This document shows, piece by piece, positions 31,152 through 41,897 of a stretch of DNA of 64,000 bases. The DNA is taken from assembly GCF_022601735.1 (NCBI RefSeq), contig NZ_JAKUMM010000006.1, positions 85,340 through 149,339 of the forward strand. The letters are read 5' to 3'. Source of the DNA: Atopomonas sediminilitoris (lineage in GTDB: Bacteria > Pseudomonadota > Gammaproteobacteria > Pseudomonadales > Pseudomonadaceae). The notes below the pieces were generated by a model. That model did no database searches, was not told where the DNA came from, and worked only from the letters and a program-made list of their open reading frames with translations. The stretch's first letter is position 1; each line of letters begins with the position of its first letter. Position numbers and translations under genes: made by a program.

Positions 31152-34100
31152 CTAACGGTAGTTCAAAAAGACGCTGTCGCGACCGAACTGGTCACGCAAC
31201 GTTTGAATCAAACCATCACCGGGCTGCACCAGCCATTGACTGCCGAGGCGCAACATCGCCTTAGCGCCTACGCCTTGGTAATCCACACTCACTGGGCACT
31301 GGCCCTGATGGCGCGCCAGTAACTCACTGAGCTGACGCAAACTGTCGGGCTTTAATTGATCGTGCCGCAGCTGAATACGCAAGCTTTCAGCCAACCCAGT
31401 GCGCGCCTCCTCCAGCCCTAACACGCGCTTGGCGCGCAAACGCAGGCCACCGGAGAAGTCATCCATACTGACCTCGCCCTCCACCACGACCAAGGTGTCC
31501 GCCTTCAGTAGCGGTTGCGCGGCAGCGAATGCCTCGGAAAACAGCGACGCTTCGATGCGGCCTGAGCGGTCATCCAAGGTAACAAAGCCCATTTTGTCGC
31601 CGCGCTTATTTTTCATCACCCGCTGACTGACGATCAGGCCGGCAATGGTTTGCGTGCCGCGCGCGGGCTTTAAATCAACAATGCGTTGACGAGCAAAGCG
31701 CCTAACTTCGGCCTCGTACTCATCAATCGGGTGACCGGTGAGGTACAGGCCCAAGGTGTCTTTTTCGCCCCCCAAGCGCTCTTTCAAGCTCATCTCGCGG
31801 GCTTGGCGGTGATTGGCATAAACGTCTGATTCGGCTTCGCTAAACAAACCGCCAAACAAATCCATGTGGCCGCTGGCCGCGCTGGCCGCGCTTTGCTCCG
31901 CCGCTTGAATGGCCTCAGCCATTGACGCTAACAACACTGCGCGATTGCGATCGATATTGGCTTGGTAGGCTTTGATTTCATCGAAATAGAACGGGCCTTG
32001 ACGATCCAAAGCGCCGCTGCGAATCAAGGCTTCCAAGGTGCGCTTATTGATTCGCTTAAGGTCAACGCGGGCACAGAAGTCGAACAGGTCAACAAACGGG
32101 CCGCCCGCGCGCGCCTCGACAATCGCCTCAACCGGCCCTTCGCCGACGCCCTTAATGGCGCCCAAGCCATACACGATGCGGCCATCGTCATTGACGGTGA
32201 ACTTGAATTCGGAGGTATTCACATCCGGCGCATCGATGCGCAGCTTCATGCTGCGGCACTCTTCGATCAGGGTCACAACCTTGTCGGTGTTATGCATATC
32301 GGCGGACAGCACCGCGGCCATAAACGGCGCGGGGTAATGCGCCTTCAGCCACGCGGTTTGGTACGACACCAAGCCATAAGCTGCCGAGTGCGACTTGTTA
32401 AAGCCGTAGCCGGCGAACTTTTCCACCAGATCAAAAATGTTACCGGCCAGATCAGCGCTAATGCCGTTATTGGCGCAACCCTCAATAAAGCCGCCACGCT
32501 GCTTGGCCATTTCTTCGGGTTTTTTCTTACCCATGGCGCGGCGCAGCATGTCGGCGCCACCTAAGGTGTAGCCGGCCATCACCTGCGCAATTTGCATCAC
32601 CTGCTCTTGGTACAGAATGATGCCGTAGGTGGGCTTGAGCACCGGTTCAAGACCAGCGTACTGATAATCTGGGTGTGGGTAGGAAATGCTTTCGCGACCA
32701 TGCTTACGGTTAATGAAGTCATCCACCATGCCGGACTGCAACGGGCCCGGGCGGAACAAGGCCACCAGTGCGATCATGTCTTCCAAGCAGTCAGGCTTGA
32801 GCTTTTTGATCAGCTCTTTCATGCCGCGCGATTCAAGCTGGAACACCGCGGTGGTCTCAGCCTTTTGCAGCATGTCGTAAGTGGGCTTGTCGTCTAGCGG
32901 GATGAAGTCGATGTTCAGCGGCTCGAGCCCTTGCTTGGCTTGCTCGCGATTGATCGTTTCCATCGCCCATTTGATGATGGTCAGGGTGCGCAGACCGAGG
33001 AAGTCGAACTTGACCAAGCCTGCGGCTTCAACGTCGTCTTTATCGAACTGCGTCACCAAACCGCCGCCTTCGGCATCGCAGGCGATCGGCGAGAAGTCGG
33101 TCAACTTGGTCGGCGCAATCACCACGCCCCCGGCGTGCTTGCCGGTGCCACGCGTGATGCCCTCAAGCTTGAGGGCCATGTCCCAAATTTCTTGCGCTTC
33201 TTCATCGACCTTGAGGAAGTCACGCAAAGGCTCTTCCATCTCAAAGGCTTTTTCCAAGGTCATGCCGACCTCGAACGGAATCATCTTCGACAGCCGGTCG
33301 GCCAAGCCGTAGGACTTACCCTGCACCCGCGCCACGTCGCGCACCACCGCCTTAGCCGCCATGGAGCCGAAGGTGATGATCTGGCTCACCGCATTGCGGC
33401 CGTATTTATCGGCCACGTAGTCGATCACGCGGTCGCGCCCGTCCATGCAAAAGTCGACGTCGAAGTCGGGCATCGACACCCGCTCGGGATTCAAGAAGCG
33501 CTCGAACAGCAAGTCATACGCCAGTGGGTCGAGGTCGGTAATTTTCAACACATACGCGACCAGCGAGCCGGCACCCGAACCCCGCCCAGGGCCGACCGGC
33601 ACGTCGTTGCTCTTAGCCCACTGGATAAAGTCCATCACGATCAAGAAGTAACCGGGAAAGCCCATCTGAATAATGATGTCGAGCTCAAAATTCAGTCGAT
33701 CAATGTAGACCTGCTTTTTCGCGGCGTAATCGGGTGTCTCCGGCGGCAGCAGCACAGCCAAGCGCTCGTCCAAGCCTTCAAATGACGCCAGCCGCAAATA
33801 GTCGTCGATCGGCATGCCGTTGGGCGTGGGAAAGTCCGGCAAGAAGTGCGTACCCAGCTGCACATCAATATTGCAGCGCTTGGCGATTTCCACCGAGTTG
33901 ATCAGCGCCTCGGGGATATCGCTAAACAGCTCGGCCATCTCCGCCGGCGACTTTAAATACTGCTGATCGGAGAAAGTGCGCGGCCGGCGCGGATCATCCA
34001 GTACGCGACTTTCACCAATGCACACGCGGGTTTCGTGGGCTTCAAAATCATCTTGCTTGATGAAGCGCACATCATTGGTCGCCACCACCGCGACCGGGCA

Positions 34101-34670
34101 GCGCGTTGCCAGCGCCACCGCCGCATGCACGTGCTCTTCATCACCGGGGCGCGAGGTGCGTTGTAGCTCAAGGTAAAAACGATCCGCAAACACCGCTTGC
34201 CATTCCTGCAGCAGCGCTTCGGCGCGCGCCGCATCGTTGGCCAACAGCGCAAGACCAATATCGCCCTCTTTAGCGCCGGATAACGCAATCAAGCCTTCGG
34301 CCTGCGCTTTGACCCAGTCACGCTGGATAATCACCAGATCGTTGCTTTGCCCTTCGCTCCAGCCACGCGAGATAATTTCGGTGAGGTTGCGATAGCCCTG
34401 AGCATTCATGGCCAATAAGGTCATGCGCGTCAGCGGGCCATCTTCTTCGCTGCTGGCGAGCCAAATGTCCGCGCCGCAAATCGGCTTGATGCCGGCCCCC
34501 ATGGCGTTTTTGTAAAACTTGACCAACGAGCACATGTTGCTTTGGTCTGTCACGGCCACCGCCGGCATGCCCGCTGCGGCCACCGCTTTGGTCAGGGCTT
34601 TAACGCGCACTAAGCCATCAACCAATGAATATTCGGTGTGTAGACGCAGATGAACAAAAGAGACAGACAT
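31152..34670 (-). CDS. dnaE: DNA polymerase III subunit alpha
   Basis: Replicative polymerase catalytic subunit, 1172 aa (E. coli 1160). Domains in order: N-terminal PHP ([15 protein letters not shown]), the polymerase core with catalytic aspartates in [14 protein letters not shown] near residue 405, [17 protein letters not shown], the helix-hairpin-helix region and the OB fold near the C-terminus ([20 protein letters not shown]). AAGGG lies seven bases before the ATG. Largest gene of the window, between rnhB and accA as in other pseudomonads. Confidence 0.98.
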   Translation of the reverse strand: MSVSFVHLRLHTEYSLVDGLVRVKALTKAVAAAGMPAVAVTDQSNMCSLVKFYKNAMGAGIKPICGADIWLASSEEDGPLTRMTLLAMNAQGYRNLTEIISRGWSEGQSNDLVIIQRDWVKAQAEGLIALSGAKEGDIGLALLANDAARAEALLQEWQAVFADRFYLELQRTSRPGDEEHVHAAVALATRCPVAVVATNDVRFIKQDDFEAHETRVCIGESRVLDDPRRPRTFSDQQYLKSPAEMAELFSDIPEALINSVEIAKRCNIDVQLGTHFLPDFPTPNGMPIDDYLRLASFEGLDERLAVLLPPETPDYAAKKQVYIDRLNFELDIIIQMGFPGYFLIVMDFIQWAKSNDVPVGPGRGSGAGSLVAYVLKITDLDPLAYDLLFERFLNPERVSMPDFDVDFCMDGRDRVIDYVADKYGRNAVSQIITFGSMAAKAVVRDVARVQGKSYGLADRLSKMIPFEVGMTLEKAFEMEEPLRDFLKVDEEAQEIWDMALKLEGITRGTGKHAGGVVIAPTKLTDFSPIACDAEGGGLVTQFDKDDVEAAGLVKFDFLGLRTLTIIKWAMETINREQAKQGLEPLNIDFIPLDDKPTYDMLQKAETTAVFQLESRGMKELIKKLKPDCLEDMIALVALFRPGPLQSGMVDDFINRKHGRESISYPHPDYQYAGLEPVLKPTYGIILYQEQVMQIAQVMAGYTLGGADMLRRAMGKKKPEEMAKQRGGFIEGCANNGISADLAGNIFDLVEKFAGYGFNKSHSAAYGLVSYQTAWLKAHYPAPFMAAVLSADMHNTDKVVTLIEECRSMKLRIDAPDVNTSEFKFTVNDDGRIVYGLGAIKGVGEGPVEAIVEARAGGPFVDLFDFCARVDLKRINKRTLEALIRSGALDRQGPFYFDEIKAYQANIDRNRAVLLASMAEAIQAAEQSAASAASGHMDLFGGLFSEAESDVYANHRQAREMSLKERLGGEKDTLGLYLTGHPIDEYEAEVRRFARQRIVDLKPARGTQTIAGLIVSQRVMKNKRGDKMGFVTLDDRSGRIEASLFSEAFAAAQPLLKADTLVVVEGEVSMDDFSGGLRLRAKRVLGLEEARTGLAESLRIQLRHDQLKPDSLRQLSELLARHQGQCPVSVDYQGVGAKAMLRLGSQWLVQPGDGLIQTLRDQFGRDSVFLNYR

Positions 34671-34759
34671 GCACAGCCCTTGGCAAAGTAAGCAGTGGGG
34701 GAATTGTAGCGGCAGGGCAGGCTCACGGTAACCTGCGAATGCGTTTGTGCCGTCGCGCT

Positions 34760-35368
34760 TTAGCGGTTTTCCAGCTGCCGGCGCACAGGCCCAAAGGAGC
34801 GGCGATGAATCGGTGTAACGCCTAAACGCTCCAGCGCGGCTAAATGCTCGGCGGTGGGATAGCCTTTGTGACCCGCAATGCCGTAACCCGGATATTGCGC
34901 ATCCAAGGCCACCATCTCACGATCGCGACTGACTTTAGCCAAGATCGACGCCGCGGCGATCGCCGGCACGCGACTATCGCCCTTCACCACTGCCATGGCG
35001 GGCATCGGCAACTGAGGGCAGCGGTTGCCATCAATTAACACACGCTTGGGAGCTAGCGTGAGCCCCGTGACGGCACGCTGCATGGCCAGCATCGTGGCAT
35101 GAAGGATATTGAGCTGATCGATTTCCGCGACTTCCGCGCGCGCTACGCACCACGCCAACGCCTTGTCGCGTATTTCGTCATACAGGGTATCACGGCGTTT
35201 TTCTGAGAGTTTTTTGGAGTCGCGCAGACCTTCAATCGGCTTGGCCGGATCAAGAATAACCGCCGCAGTGACTACCGCACCGCACAGAGGACCGCGGCCT
35301 ACTTCGTCGACGCCAGCGAGGAGCAACTCACCGGCATAGTCAGGCGGCAGAAAACTCAAGTCAGCCAT
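34760..35368 (-). CDS. rnhB: Ribonuclease HII
   Basis: Removes single ribonucleotides and RNA-DNA hybrids. 202 aa. Active-site residues are seen in [16 protein letters not shown] (the DEVGRG motif, Asp and Glu), the [10 protein letters not shown] loop, LIDGN and the later Asp in VSRDREM. The start ATG overlaps the lpxB stop by one base (TGATG). Upstream of dnaE, conserved in gammaproteobacteria. Confidence 0.96.
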   Translation of the reverse strand: MADLSFLPPDYAGELLLAGVDEVGRGPLCGAVVTAAVILDPAKPIEGLRDSKKLSEKRRDTLYDEIRDKALAWCVARAEVAEIDQLNILHATMLAMQRAVTGLTLAPKRVLIDGNRCPQLPMPAMAVVKGDSRVPAIAAASILAKVSRDREMVALDAQYPGYGIAGHKGYPTAEHLAALERLGVTPIHRRSFGPVRRQLENR

Positions 35369-36513
35369 CACGCGCGACCGATCAGGCGCAGCACCGCATC
35401 GGCTGCGCGCTCAGCCGCACCGCGGCGCAATTGCAGGTGAATCTCTGCAAAACGCGCGAGCAAGGTATCCCGCTGAGTGCACGGCTGCAGTAACGGCTTC
35501 ACTTCCGCCGCCAAGCGCTCGGCGGTGGCTTCTTCTTGCAGGATTTCCGGCACCAAGCCTTCGCCCGCTAGCAGGTTAGGCAGCGATATGTACGGGCTTT
35601 TAACCAGCTTACGCAGCAGCCAATAGGTGAGTCCGGCCATGCGATACGCCACCACCATTGGCCGGCGATAGAGCAGAGCCTCAAGGGTCGCAGTGCCCGA
35701 GGCAATCAGCACGGCGTCACACGCCGTCAGTGCTTTTGCGGTATCACCATCGAGCAATTGCACCGGCAAATCACGCCCCGCCAGTTGCGCTTCAAGCTGA
35801 GAACGGCGTTCGGCCGTGGCGCAGGGCAAGACCAGTTGCAAAGCCGGCATCTCGCCGCGCAAACGCTCGGCGGTATCAAAAAACAAGCTGCCTAAGCGCT
35901 CCACTTCACCACCGCGACTGCCGGGCATCAACGCCAATACCGGCTGCGCCGGATCAAGCCCCAGCTCAGCCCGCACAGCAGTTTGATCAACACTCAGCGG
36001 CACTTGGTCGGCCAGCGAGTGCCCAACAAACTCCACCGGCACCTGATGCTCTTCATAGAAGCGCGCTTCAAAGGGGAACAAGGTCAGCATCAGATCGCAC
36101 GCTTGGCGAATCTTCAGTACGCGCTTTTGCCGCCACGCCCACACCGACGGGCTGACGTAATGCACGGTTTTAATACCGGCCTGACGCACGGCCAACTCCA
36201 ACCCTAGGTTAAAGTCCGGCGCATCAATACCGATGACGACATCGGGCTTAGCGGCGATCAAATCCGCCACTAACTGCTTGCGCCGCTTGACCAGCTCGCG
36301 CAAACGACCCAGCACTTCCACCAAGCCCATTACCGCTAAGCGCTCTTGTGGGAAGTAACAATGCATGCCTTCGGCCAGCATGCGTGGGCCGCCAATGCCA
36401 ATAAACTCAATCTGCGGATGACGCGTTTTGAGCGCCTGCATCAAGGCTGCACCCAAAATATCGCCCGAGGCCTCGCCCACCACAATGGCGATACGTAGAG
36501 ATGAGGTACTCAT
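35368..36513 (-). CDS. lpxB: Lipid-A-disaccharide synthase
   Basis: Peripheral membrane glycosyltransferase joining UDP-2,3-diacylglucosamine and lipid X. 381 aa with [18 protein letters not shown] at the N-terminus, [13 protein letters not shown] near residue 145 and [13 protein letters not shown] near 210, the family signatures. The ATG at 36513 lies three bases after lpxA and has no visible Shine-Dalgarno (preceded by CGCGTTAATTT), so translation probably depends on coupling with lpxA. Confidence 0.96.
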   Translation of the reverse strand: MSTSSLRIAIVVGEASGDILGAALMQALKTRHPQIEFIGIGGPRMLAEGMHCYFPQERLAVMGLVEVLGRLRELVKRRKQLVADLIAAKPDVVIGIDAPDFNLGLELAVRQAGIKTVHYVSPSVWAWRQKRVLKIRQACDLMLTLFPFEARFYEEHQVPVEFVGHSLADQVPLSVDQTAVRAELGLDPAQPVLALMPGSRGGEVERLGSLFFDTAERLRGEMPALQLVLPCATAERRSQLEAQLAGRDLPVQLLDGDTAKALTACDAVLIASGTATLEALLYRRPMVVAYRMAGLTYWLLRKLVKSPYISLPNLLAGEGLVPEILQEEATAERLAAEVKPLLQPCTQRDTLLARFAEIHLQLRRGAAERAADAVLRLIGRA

Positions 36514-36516
36514 AAA

Positions 36517-37293
36517 TTAACGCGTAATGCCGCGCGTCGAAGACTGTATCGAGTCGCGGAAGACCGCCACTTCTGGAAACTCATCCGCTAAGGGCGCCAA
36601 CTCAGCGATCGCCGCCTCTACCGTAAGGCTCTGCCGATAAACCACCTTGTAGGCTTTGCGCAGCGCCGACAGGGCGGCATCCGAGAAGCCACGACGGCGC
36701 AGCCCTTCGTAGTTCATGCTGCGCGCCTCAGCCGGATTACCTGTCACCGTGACATACGCCGGCACATCTTTGCCGATGGCGGTGCCCATACCGGAAAAAC
36801 TGTGCGCGCCGATTCGGCAAAATTGATGCACCAGCGTGAAGCCAGACAAGATCGCCCAATCATCCACCCACACATGTCCGGCCAAAGCGGTGTTATTCAC
36901 CAGAATGCAGTGGTTGGCAATCACGCTGTCATGCCCAACATGCACGTAGGCCATGAGCAAGTTGTGATCACCGATGGTGGTTTCGCTACGATCCTGCACG
37001 GTTCCGCGATGGATAGTCACCCCCTCGCGAATAGTGTTGTGATCGCCAATCACCAAACGGGTAGGCTCACCCTTGTACTTAAGATCAGGGGTGTCTTCGC
37101 CCACCGAGGAGAACTGATAAATACGGTTGTGCTGACCGATCACAGTCGGTCCTTTGATGACCACATGCGGACCAATCACGGTACCAGCCCCGATGCTGAC
37201 GTCAGGGCCAATAATGCTCCAAGGGCCAACTTCAACATCATCAGCCAAAGTAGCGCGAGGATCGATGATCGCGCGAGGGTCAATCAAACTCAT
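36517..37293 (-). CDS. lpxA: Acyl-[ACP]--UDP-N-acetylglucosamine O-acyltransferase
   Basis: First enzyme of lipid A synthesis. The 258-aa protein is a left-handed beta-helix of hexapeptide repeats (for example [18 protein letters not shown]), with the catalytic His in [16 protein letters not shown] near residue 120 and the C-terminal helical domain after [10 protein letters not shown]. The start overlaps the fabZ stop by four bases. Chain-length ruler residues were not assessed. Confidence 0.97.
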   Translation of the reverse strand: MSLIDPRAIIDPRATLADDVEVGPWSIIGPDVSIGAGTVIGPHVVIKGPTVIGQHNRIYQFSSVGEDTPDLKYKGEPTRLVIGDHNTIREGVTIHRGTVQDRSETTIGDHNLLMAYVHVGHDSVIANHCILVNNTALAGHVWVDDWAILSGFTLVHQFCRIGAHSFSGMGTAIGKDVPAYVTVTGNPAEARSMNYEGLRRRGFSDAALSALRKAYKVVYRQSLTVEAAIAELAPLADEFPEVAVFRDSIQSSTRGITR

Positions 37294-37730
37294 ACTTGTC
37301 GTTCCGCACAGATGATTTCAGCCGAGCAAACCGGCTTGCCATCCACCAGTGCCTCACAGGCAAACTTCCATATCCCACGTTTATTGCTCAGGTAACGCGC
37401 ATTCAGTTGCAGCTTGTCACCGGGCACCACGGGCTGGCGGAAACGCAGCTTATCCGAGCCTACAAAATAGTAAAGCGTACCGTCTTCAGGTGTGAGGCCC
37501 ATCATACTAAAACCTAAGATACCGGCCGCCTGCGCCATCGCTTCAATAATCAGCACGCCGGGCATGATGGGATGCTGCGGAAAATGGCCATTAAAAAAAG
37601 GCTCGTTAACCGAAACATTCTTGTAGGCGCTAATCTGCTTGGTCTCGAGATCCATCGACTCGACGCGATCGACCAACAAAAAAGGGTAGCGATGCGGCAG
37701 CAGTTGGCGAATTTGGTTGATATCCATCAT
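37290..37730 (-). CDS. fabZ: 3-hydroxyacyl-[acyl-carrier-protein] dehydratase FabZ
   Basis: Dehydrates beta-hydroxyacyl-ACP in fatty-acid elongation and competes with LpxA for substrate. 146 aa from ATG 37730, identical in length to P. aeruginosa FabZ; an earlier start would add 14 residues without homology. The hot-dog fold motifs [37 protein letters not shown] (seen in parts) are intact, with catalytic His and Glu. A long hairpin followed by a T-run lies in the 83 bases between lpxD and fabZ. Confidence 0.97.
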   Translation of the reverse strand: MMDINQIRQLLPHRYPFLLVDRVESMDLETKQISAYKNVSVNEPFFNGHFPQHPIMPGVLIIEAMAQAAGILGFSMMGLTPEDGTLYYFVGSDKLRFRQPVVPGDKLQLNARYLSNKRGIWKFACEALVDGKPVCSAEIICAERQV

Positions 37731-37753
37731 GAAGAAACAGCCTGTAAAACGAG

Positions 37754-37806
37754 GAAAAAAGGCTGCGCCCAAGGTGGCGGATATCCTCTATCCGACGGCT
37801 TGGGCG
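37754..37806 (-). terminator. Hairpin with T-run between lpxD and fabZ (attenuator candidate)
   Basis: On the minus strand CGCCCAAG pairs with CTTGGGCG (37799-37806 and 37766-37773) and an inner GGATA/TATCC caps the stem; five bases later comes TTTTTT (37755-37760). The internal loop is asymmetric in sequence but both arms are perfect. It lies 24 bases upstream of the fabZ start and could reduce transcription from lpxD into fabZ-lpxA-lpxB. Confidence 0.5.
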
Positions 37807-37813
37807 TAACCGC

Positions 37814-38860
37814 TTAAGCTTTCGATGGCCCAGAGGAGGCTGCAGTCACTGCCGCCAGCTGTTTTTCCAACTGCTGTAAGCGCTTAGCCATGTCGTCTAA
37901 TTGACGGAAACGCGCGGCACTCTTCTTCCAGTCACCCGCGCTCTGCATGGCCGTACCCGAAGAATAAGCACCAGGCTCAGTGATCGAGCGCGTGACCATA
38001 GTCATGCCGGTAATAAAGGTGTTGTCACACACTTCGATATGGCCAACCAAGCCCGCACCACCGGCAATAGTGCAATGCTTGCCCACTTTGGTGCTGCCCG
38101 AAATGCCCGAGCAGCCAGCCATCGCCGAGTGTTCACCAATGTGCACGTTGTGCGCGATCTGCACGAGGTTATCCAGCTTGACCCCGTTATCGAGGCGAGT
38201 ATCGGCCAGCGCACCGCGATCAACGGTGGTATTGGCGCCAATTTCGACATCATCGCCAATAGTCACACCACCAATCTGGGCAATCTTGATCCACACGCCT
38301 TTATCGTTAGCGAAGCCGAAACCCTCGCCACCAACGACCGCGCCGGACTGAATCATCACCCGCTCGCCAATACGTACATCGTGATACAGCACAACCCGCG
38401 GTGCCAACCAGCCATCGGCACCGATGACGCTACGCGCACCGACCACACAATGGGCACTTAGGGTGACGCGCGGACCAATCACTGCATCGGCCTCGATCAC
38501 GACATAAGGGCCGACACAAGCACTGGCATCAACGCAGGCACTGGGATCGACAACCGCAGTAGGATGAACACCGACAGGCTGCTTAGGCTTTGGATCAAAC
38601 AGGTGAGAAATCTGCGCGTAGGCCAAATATGGATTAGCCAAAACCAAGGCATTACCGGTGAAGGTTGCCGCATCTGCCTCCGTCAGCAGAACCGCGCCGG
38701 CCTGTGATTGCGCGAGGTATTTACGGTACTGCGCATTGGCAAGAAAACTTAACTCACTGGCTTTAGCCTCCTGCAAGGTGGCTAGGCCAGTGATGACCAA
38801 GTCTGGCTGGCCACGCAGCTCTGCGCCGAGCTGTGCAGCCAATTGCGCCAAAGTAAACAC
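37814..38860 (-). CDS. lpxD: UDP-3-O-(3-hydroxyacyl)glucosamine N-acyltransferase
   Basis: Third lipid A step, N-acylating UDP-3-O-acylglucosamine. 348 aa: a short N-terminal domain (residues 1-100), a hexapeptide-repeat beta-helix ([17 protein letters not shown] onward) with the catalytic His in [11 protein letters not shown] near residue 240, and a C-terminal coiled helix ([15 protein letters not shown]). The start is GTG at 38860, four bases after ompH, with no visible Shine-Dalgarno. Sequence [24 protein letters not shown] segment ([17 protein letters not shown]) matches pseudomonad LpxD. Confidence 0.96.
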   Translation of the reverse strand: MFTLAQLAAQLGAELRGQPDLVITGLATLQEAKASELSFLANAQYRKYLAQSQAGAVLLTEADAATFTGNALVLANPYLAYAQISHLFDPKPKQPVGVHPTAVVDPSACVDASACVGPYVVIEADAVIGPRVTLSAHCVVGARSVIGADGWLAPRVVLYHDVRIGERVMIQSGAVVGGEGFGFANDKGVWIKIAQIGGVTIGDDVEIGANTTVDRGALADTRLDNGVKLDNLVQIAHNVHIGEHSAMAGCSGISGSTKVGKHCTIAGGAGLVGHIEVCDNTFITGMTMVTRSITEPGAYSSGTAMQSAGDWKKSAARFRQLDDMAKRLQQLEKQLAAVTAASSGPSKA

Positions 38861-38864
38861 GAAA

Positions 38865-39371
38865 TTAACGCGCCAGCTGGTTCATGCGCTCGATGACATT
38901 GCGGGTAATGTCATGCTGCGGCTTCACATCAACAACAGCGCCACGCTCCAACACGATGTCGTAGCCGCCTTTTTTCAAGACTTCTTCAACTGCTTGATCC
39001 AGCTTAGGCTTTAACTTGCTGAGCATTTCGCGATCCGAAATGGCTTTCGCTTCGTTCAATTCCTTGGACTGGAACTGGAAATCACGCGCTTTTTGCTTGA
39101 ACTCGTGCTCCAGCTTCTGTTGATCAGCCGCAGACAGTTTGCCTTCGCCTTTGATCAGTTTGTCTTGAATGCTCTTGGCTGAGCTTTCCAGGCCCTTGAG
39201 CTTAGACAGCTCAGGACCAAACTTCTTTTCGGCCTCAACGGCGTACTTCTTAGCAGCATCCGACTCAAGCAGAGCCATCTGGTAGTTCAACACCGCGATT
39301 TTCATTTCTGCGAAGGCCGGTGCAGCCAACAACGCGGTTGCCATCATGGCGATTTGAGTCAACTTACGCAC
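38865..39371 (-). CDS. skp: OmpH/Skp periplasmic chaperone
   Basis: Periplasmic chaperone that holds unfolded outer-membrane proteins before BamA inserts them. 168 aa with a signal peptide ([19 protein letters not shown]) and a mainly charged helical body (residues about 40-125) that forms the tentacles of the trimer. The [13 protein letters not shown] stretch right after cleavage is typical of Skp/OmpH. It lies 40 bases downstream of bamA and is coupled to lpxD, the bamA-skp-lpxD-fabZ-lpxA-lpxB order known from E. coli. Confidence 0.95.
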   Translation of the reverse strand: MRKLTQIAMMATALLAAPAFAEMKIAVLNYQMALLESDAAKKYAVEAEKKFGPELSKLKGLESSAKSIQDKLIKGEGKLSAADQQKLEHEFKQKARDFQFQSKELNEAKAISDREMLSKLKPKLDQAVEEVLKKGGYDIVLERGAVVDVKPQHDITRNVIERMNQLAR

Positions 39372-39411
39372 GATCCACTCCCCAATAGAGGTTTGTTACT
39401 TGTTATAAAAA

Positions 39412-41823
39412 TTAGAAGGTTTGACCCAGCGAGAACTGGAAGATCTGGGTTTCCGCATCATCCGGCTTCTTGATCGGCGCAGCAAGCGAGAAGCTCAGCG
39501 GGCCGAGGCCGGTAATCCAAGTCACGCCTAAACCCACCGAGCTGGCTAGGTTGCCGATATCCAGATCACAGGCCGCATCTTTACGGACGTCCTGACTCTT
39601 ACTGCAGTTGGTATCGAACACATTACCCACATCCCAGAACACCGCAGTACGCAACGAACGCTGGTCTTTGATGAATGGCACTGGGAACAACACCTCAATA
39701 CCGCCGGTCATCAGCACGTTACCACCGAAGGGCAGCGGATCTTGATCGGTATCAGTACAAATGCCAGTGACAGGATTGCACTTATTTGCATTAGCTGGGT
39801 TATCCGCTGGAAGGCTTGGATAAGCTCTGCTAGGCGTGCTGCGTGGGCCCAACGTATTGTCTTTAAAGCCACGTACCGAGTTAAAACCGCCGGCATAGTA
39901 ATGCTCATAGAACGGCAGGTCCGAAGTAGAGCCGTAAGAATCGCCGTAGCCCAATTCGGCGTGGTAACGCATGGTCAGGTTTTCTGTCAGCGAGGCAAAA
40001 CGCTGGCCACGGTAGTCAATCTTGTAGAATGACAAATCACTGCCGGGCAAGGTGGTTTCAAACACTAAGCTCTGCGAATAACCGCGAGTAGCTAGCACAC
40101 CACGGTTCAGTGTCGACTCCGACCAACCAATCGAGCCCTTAAAGTTCAGGTAGCTATCCCCTTCATTCCTTAAGAAGTCATAGATTTCATCAACGGTATA
40201 AATACCGGTACTGATGTCATCTTGCTGCACGTTCAAACCGTAAGTCAGGCGCGAGATTTCACTGATCGGGTAGCCAAAGCTAATGCCACCACCGTAGCTG
40301 TCTACCGCATAGCTAGAAATGTCGGTGTCCAACTCGTCATAGTCGGTGGTGCGATAGAAGGCGTTGTAGCCAAAGCTGACGCCATCAACTGTCCAATACG
40401 GATCGACAAAACCAAAGCTATAAACTTCTTGGTACTCAGAACGAGTCAGGTTAACGCTGACGCGATTACCTGTGCCCAAGAAGTTATTCTGCACGATTGA
40501 GCCGCCGAGGATTAAACCAGCGTTCTGGGCAAAACCCACACTGGCGGTGATCGAGCCGGATGGCTGTTCTTCAACGGTGTAGTTCACGTCAACTTGATCT
40601 TCGCGGCCTGGCACGGCAGGCGTTTCAACGTTGACTTCTTTGAAGAAGCCCAAACGCTCCAAGCGCGCTTTGGATTGGTCGATCAGGTAGGTTGACGCCC
40701 AGCCGCCTTCCATTTGGCGCATTTCGCGGCGCAGCACTTCGTCTTCTGTTTTGGTGTTGCCACGGAAGTTAATCCGATTAACGTAAGCGCGGTTACCCGG
40801 CTCGACCACAAAGGTCACGCTGACCGTTTTGTCTTCATCGTGCGCTTGAGGCACGCCGTTAACGTTGGCGAAGGTATAGCCTTCGTTACCCAGTCGACGC
40901 GTCACCAGCTCACTGGTGGTGGTCATGACTTTACGCGAGAAGACTTGGCCTTCTTTCACCAGCAATAAGGCCTGAACTTCTTCTTCCGGCACTTTCAAGT
41001 CACCGGTCAGCTTGACCTCGCGCACCGTGTACTTGTCGCCCTCGTTCACGTTAACCGTGATATAGACGTGCTTTTTATCCGGTGTGATAGATACCTGAGT
41101 TGAGGCCACATCCATGTTGATGTAACCGCGATCTAGGTAATACGAGCGCAGACGCTCAAGGTCACCCGAGAGTTTTTCGCGAGCGTACTTGTCATCGTTT
41201 TTGAAGAAAGAGAAGAGGCCTGTGGTCTTCAACTCGAAAAGATCAATCAAATCCTCTTCGGGGAAGACCGTGTTACCCACCACGTTGATGTGCTGAATGC
41301 TGGCGACAGGCCCTTCACTGATAGTGATTTTCAGCGAAACGCGGTTACGCGGCTGCGGCACTACTTCCGCTTCAACTTCTGCGGCATAGCGGCCTTGCGC
41401 GATGTACTGACGCTGCAACTCGTTACGCACACCTTCAAGCGTGGCACGCTGGAAGATTTCACCCTCAGCCAGACCCGATTGATCTAAGCCTTTAAGCAAG
41501 TCTTCCGTAGAGATCGCTTTGTTACCCTCAATCTCAATGGTCGAGATCGAAGGACGTTCAACGACTTCGATCACCAGCACGCTGCCATCGCGGCCTAAGC
41601 GAATATCTTGGAAGAAACCGGTTTTGAACAAGGCGCGGGTCGCTTCTACCAGCGTACGATCATCCGCCTCATCGCCAACGTTCAGCGGCAGCGCCGAGAA
41701 CAAGCTACCAGCGGAAACACGCTGCAAGCCGTTAACGCGGATATCGGCGATGCGAAAAGCCTCGGCGTAGACCTCGGTGGAGAGCAGCGCCCCGATGAGC
41801 GCGCAAAGCAGGTAACGTTTCAT
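39412..41823 (-). CDS. bamA: BamA, outer membrane protein assembly factor
   Basis: Core of the BAM complex inserting beta-barrels in the outer membrane. 803 aa from ATG 41823, chosen because AAGGA precedes it and the signal peptide (KRYLLCALIGALLSTEVYA) begins there; a longer reading lacks a signal peptide. Five POTRA domains cover residues about 22-420, followed by a 16-strand barrel with the VRGFKD loop-6 motif and a terminal aromatic signature ending in Phe (FSLGQTF). Between rseP and skp. Confidence 0.97.
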   Translation of the reverse strand: MKRYLLCALIGALLSTEVYAEAFRIADIRVNGLQRVSAGSLFSALPLNVGDEADDRTLVEATRALFKTGFFQDIRLGRDGSVLVIEVVERPSISTIEIEGNKAISTEDLLKGLDQSGLAEGEIFQRATLEGVRNELQRQYIAQGRYAAEVEAEVVPQPRNRVSLKITISEGPVASIQHINVVGNTVFPEEDLIDLFELKTTGLFSFFKNDDKYAREKLSGDLERLRSYYLDRGYINMDVASTQVSITPDKKHVYITVNVNEGDKYTVREVKLTGDLKVPEEEVQALLLVKEGQVFSRKVMTTTSELVTRRLGNEGYTFANVNGVPQAHDEDKTVSVTFVVEPGNRAYVNRINFRGNTKTEDEVLRREMRQMEGGWASTYLIDQSKARLERLGFFKEVNVETPAVPGREDQVDVNYTVEEQPSGSITASVGFAQNAGLILGGSIVQNNFLGTGNRVSVNLTRSEYQEVYSFGFVDPYWTVDGVSFGYNAFYRTTDYDELDTDISSYAVDSYGGGISFGYPISEISRLTYGLNVQQDDISTGIYTVDEIYDFLRNEGDSYLNFKGSIGWSESTLNRGVLATRGYSQSLVFETTLPGSDLSFYKIDYRGQRFASLTENLTMRYHAELGYGDSYGSTSDLPFYEHYYAGGFNSVRGFKDNTLGPRSTPSRAYPSLPADNPANANKCNPVTGICTDTDQDPLPFGGNVLMTGGIEVLFPVPFIKDQRSLRTAVFWDVGNVFDTNCSKSQDVRKDAACDLDIGNLASSVGLGVTWITGLGPLSFSLAAPIKKPDDAETQIFQFSLGQTF

Positions 41824-41897
41824 GAAATCCTTGTTCTTCCGACAGTCTTGAAAGCCACGTTTAGTAGACGCAGCCAAAAAATCTTCTAACCGCGCCG

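Noticed and set aside
32931..33785. 284-codon plus-strand frame opposite dnaE
   Set aside because: Shadow of dnaE; no supporting start signal or family match.
41824..41877. Longer BamA N-terminus
   Set aside because: It would bury the signal peptide; AAGGA precedes ATG 41823.
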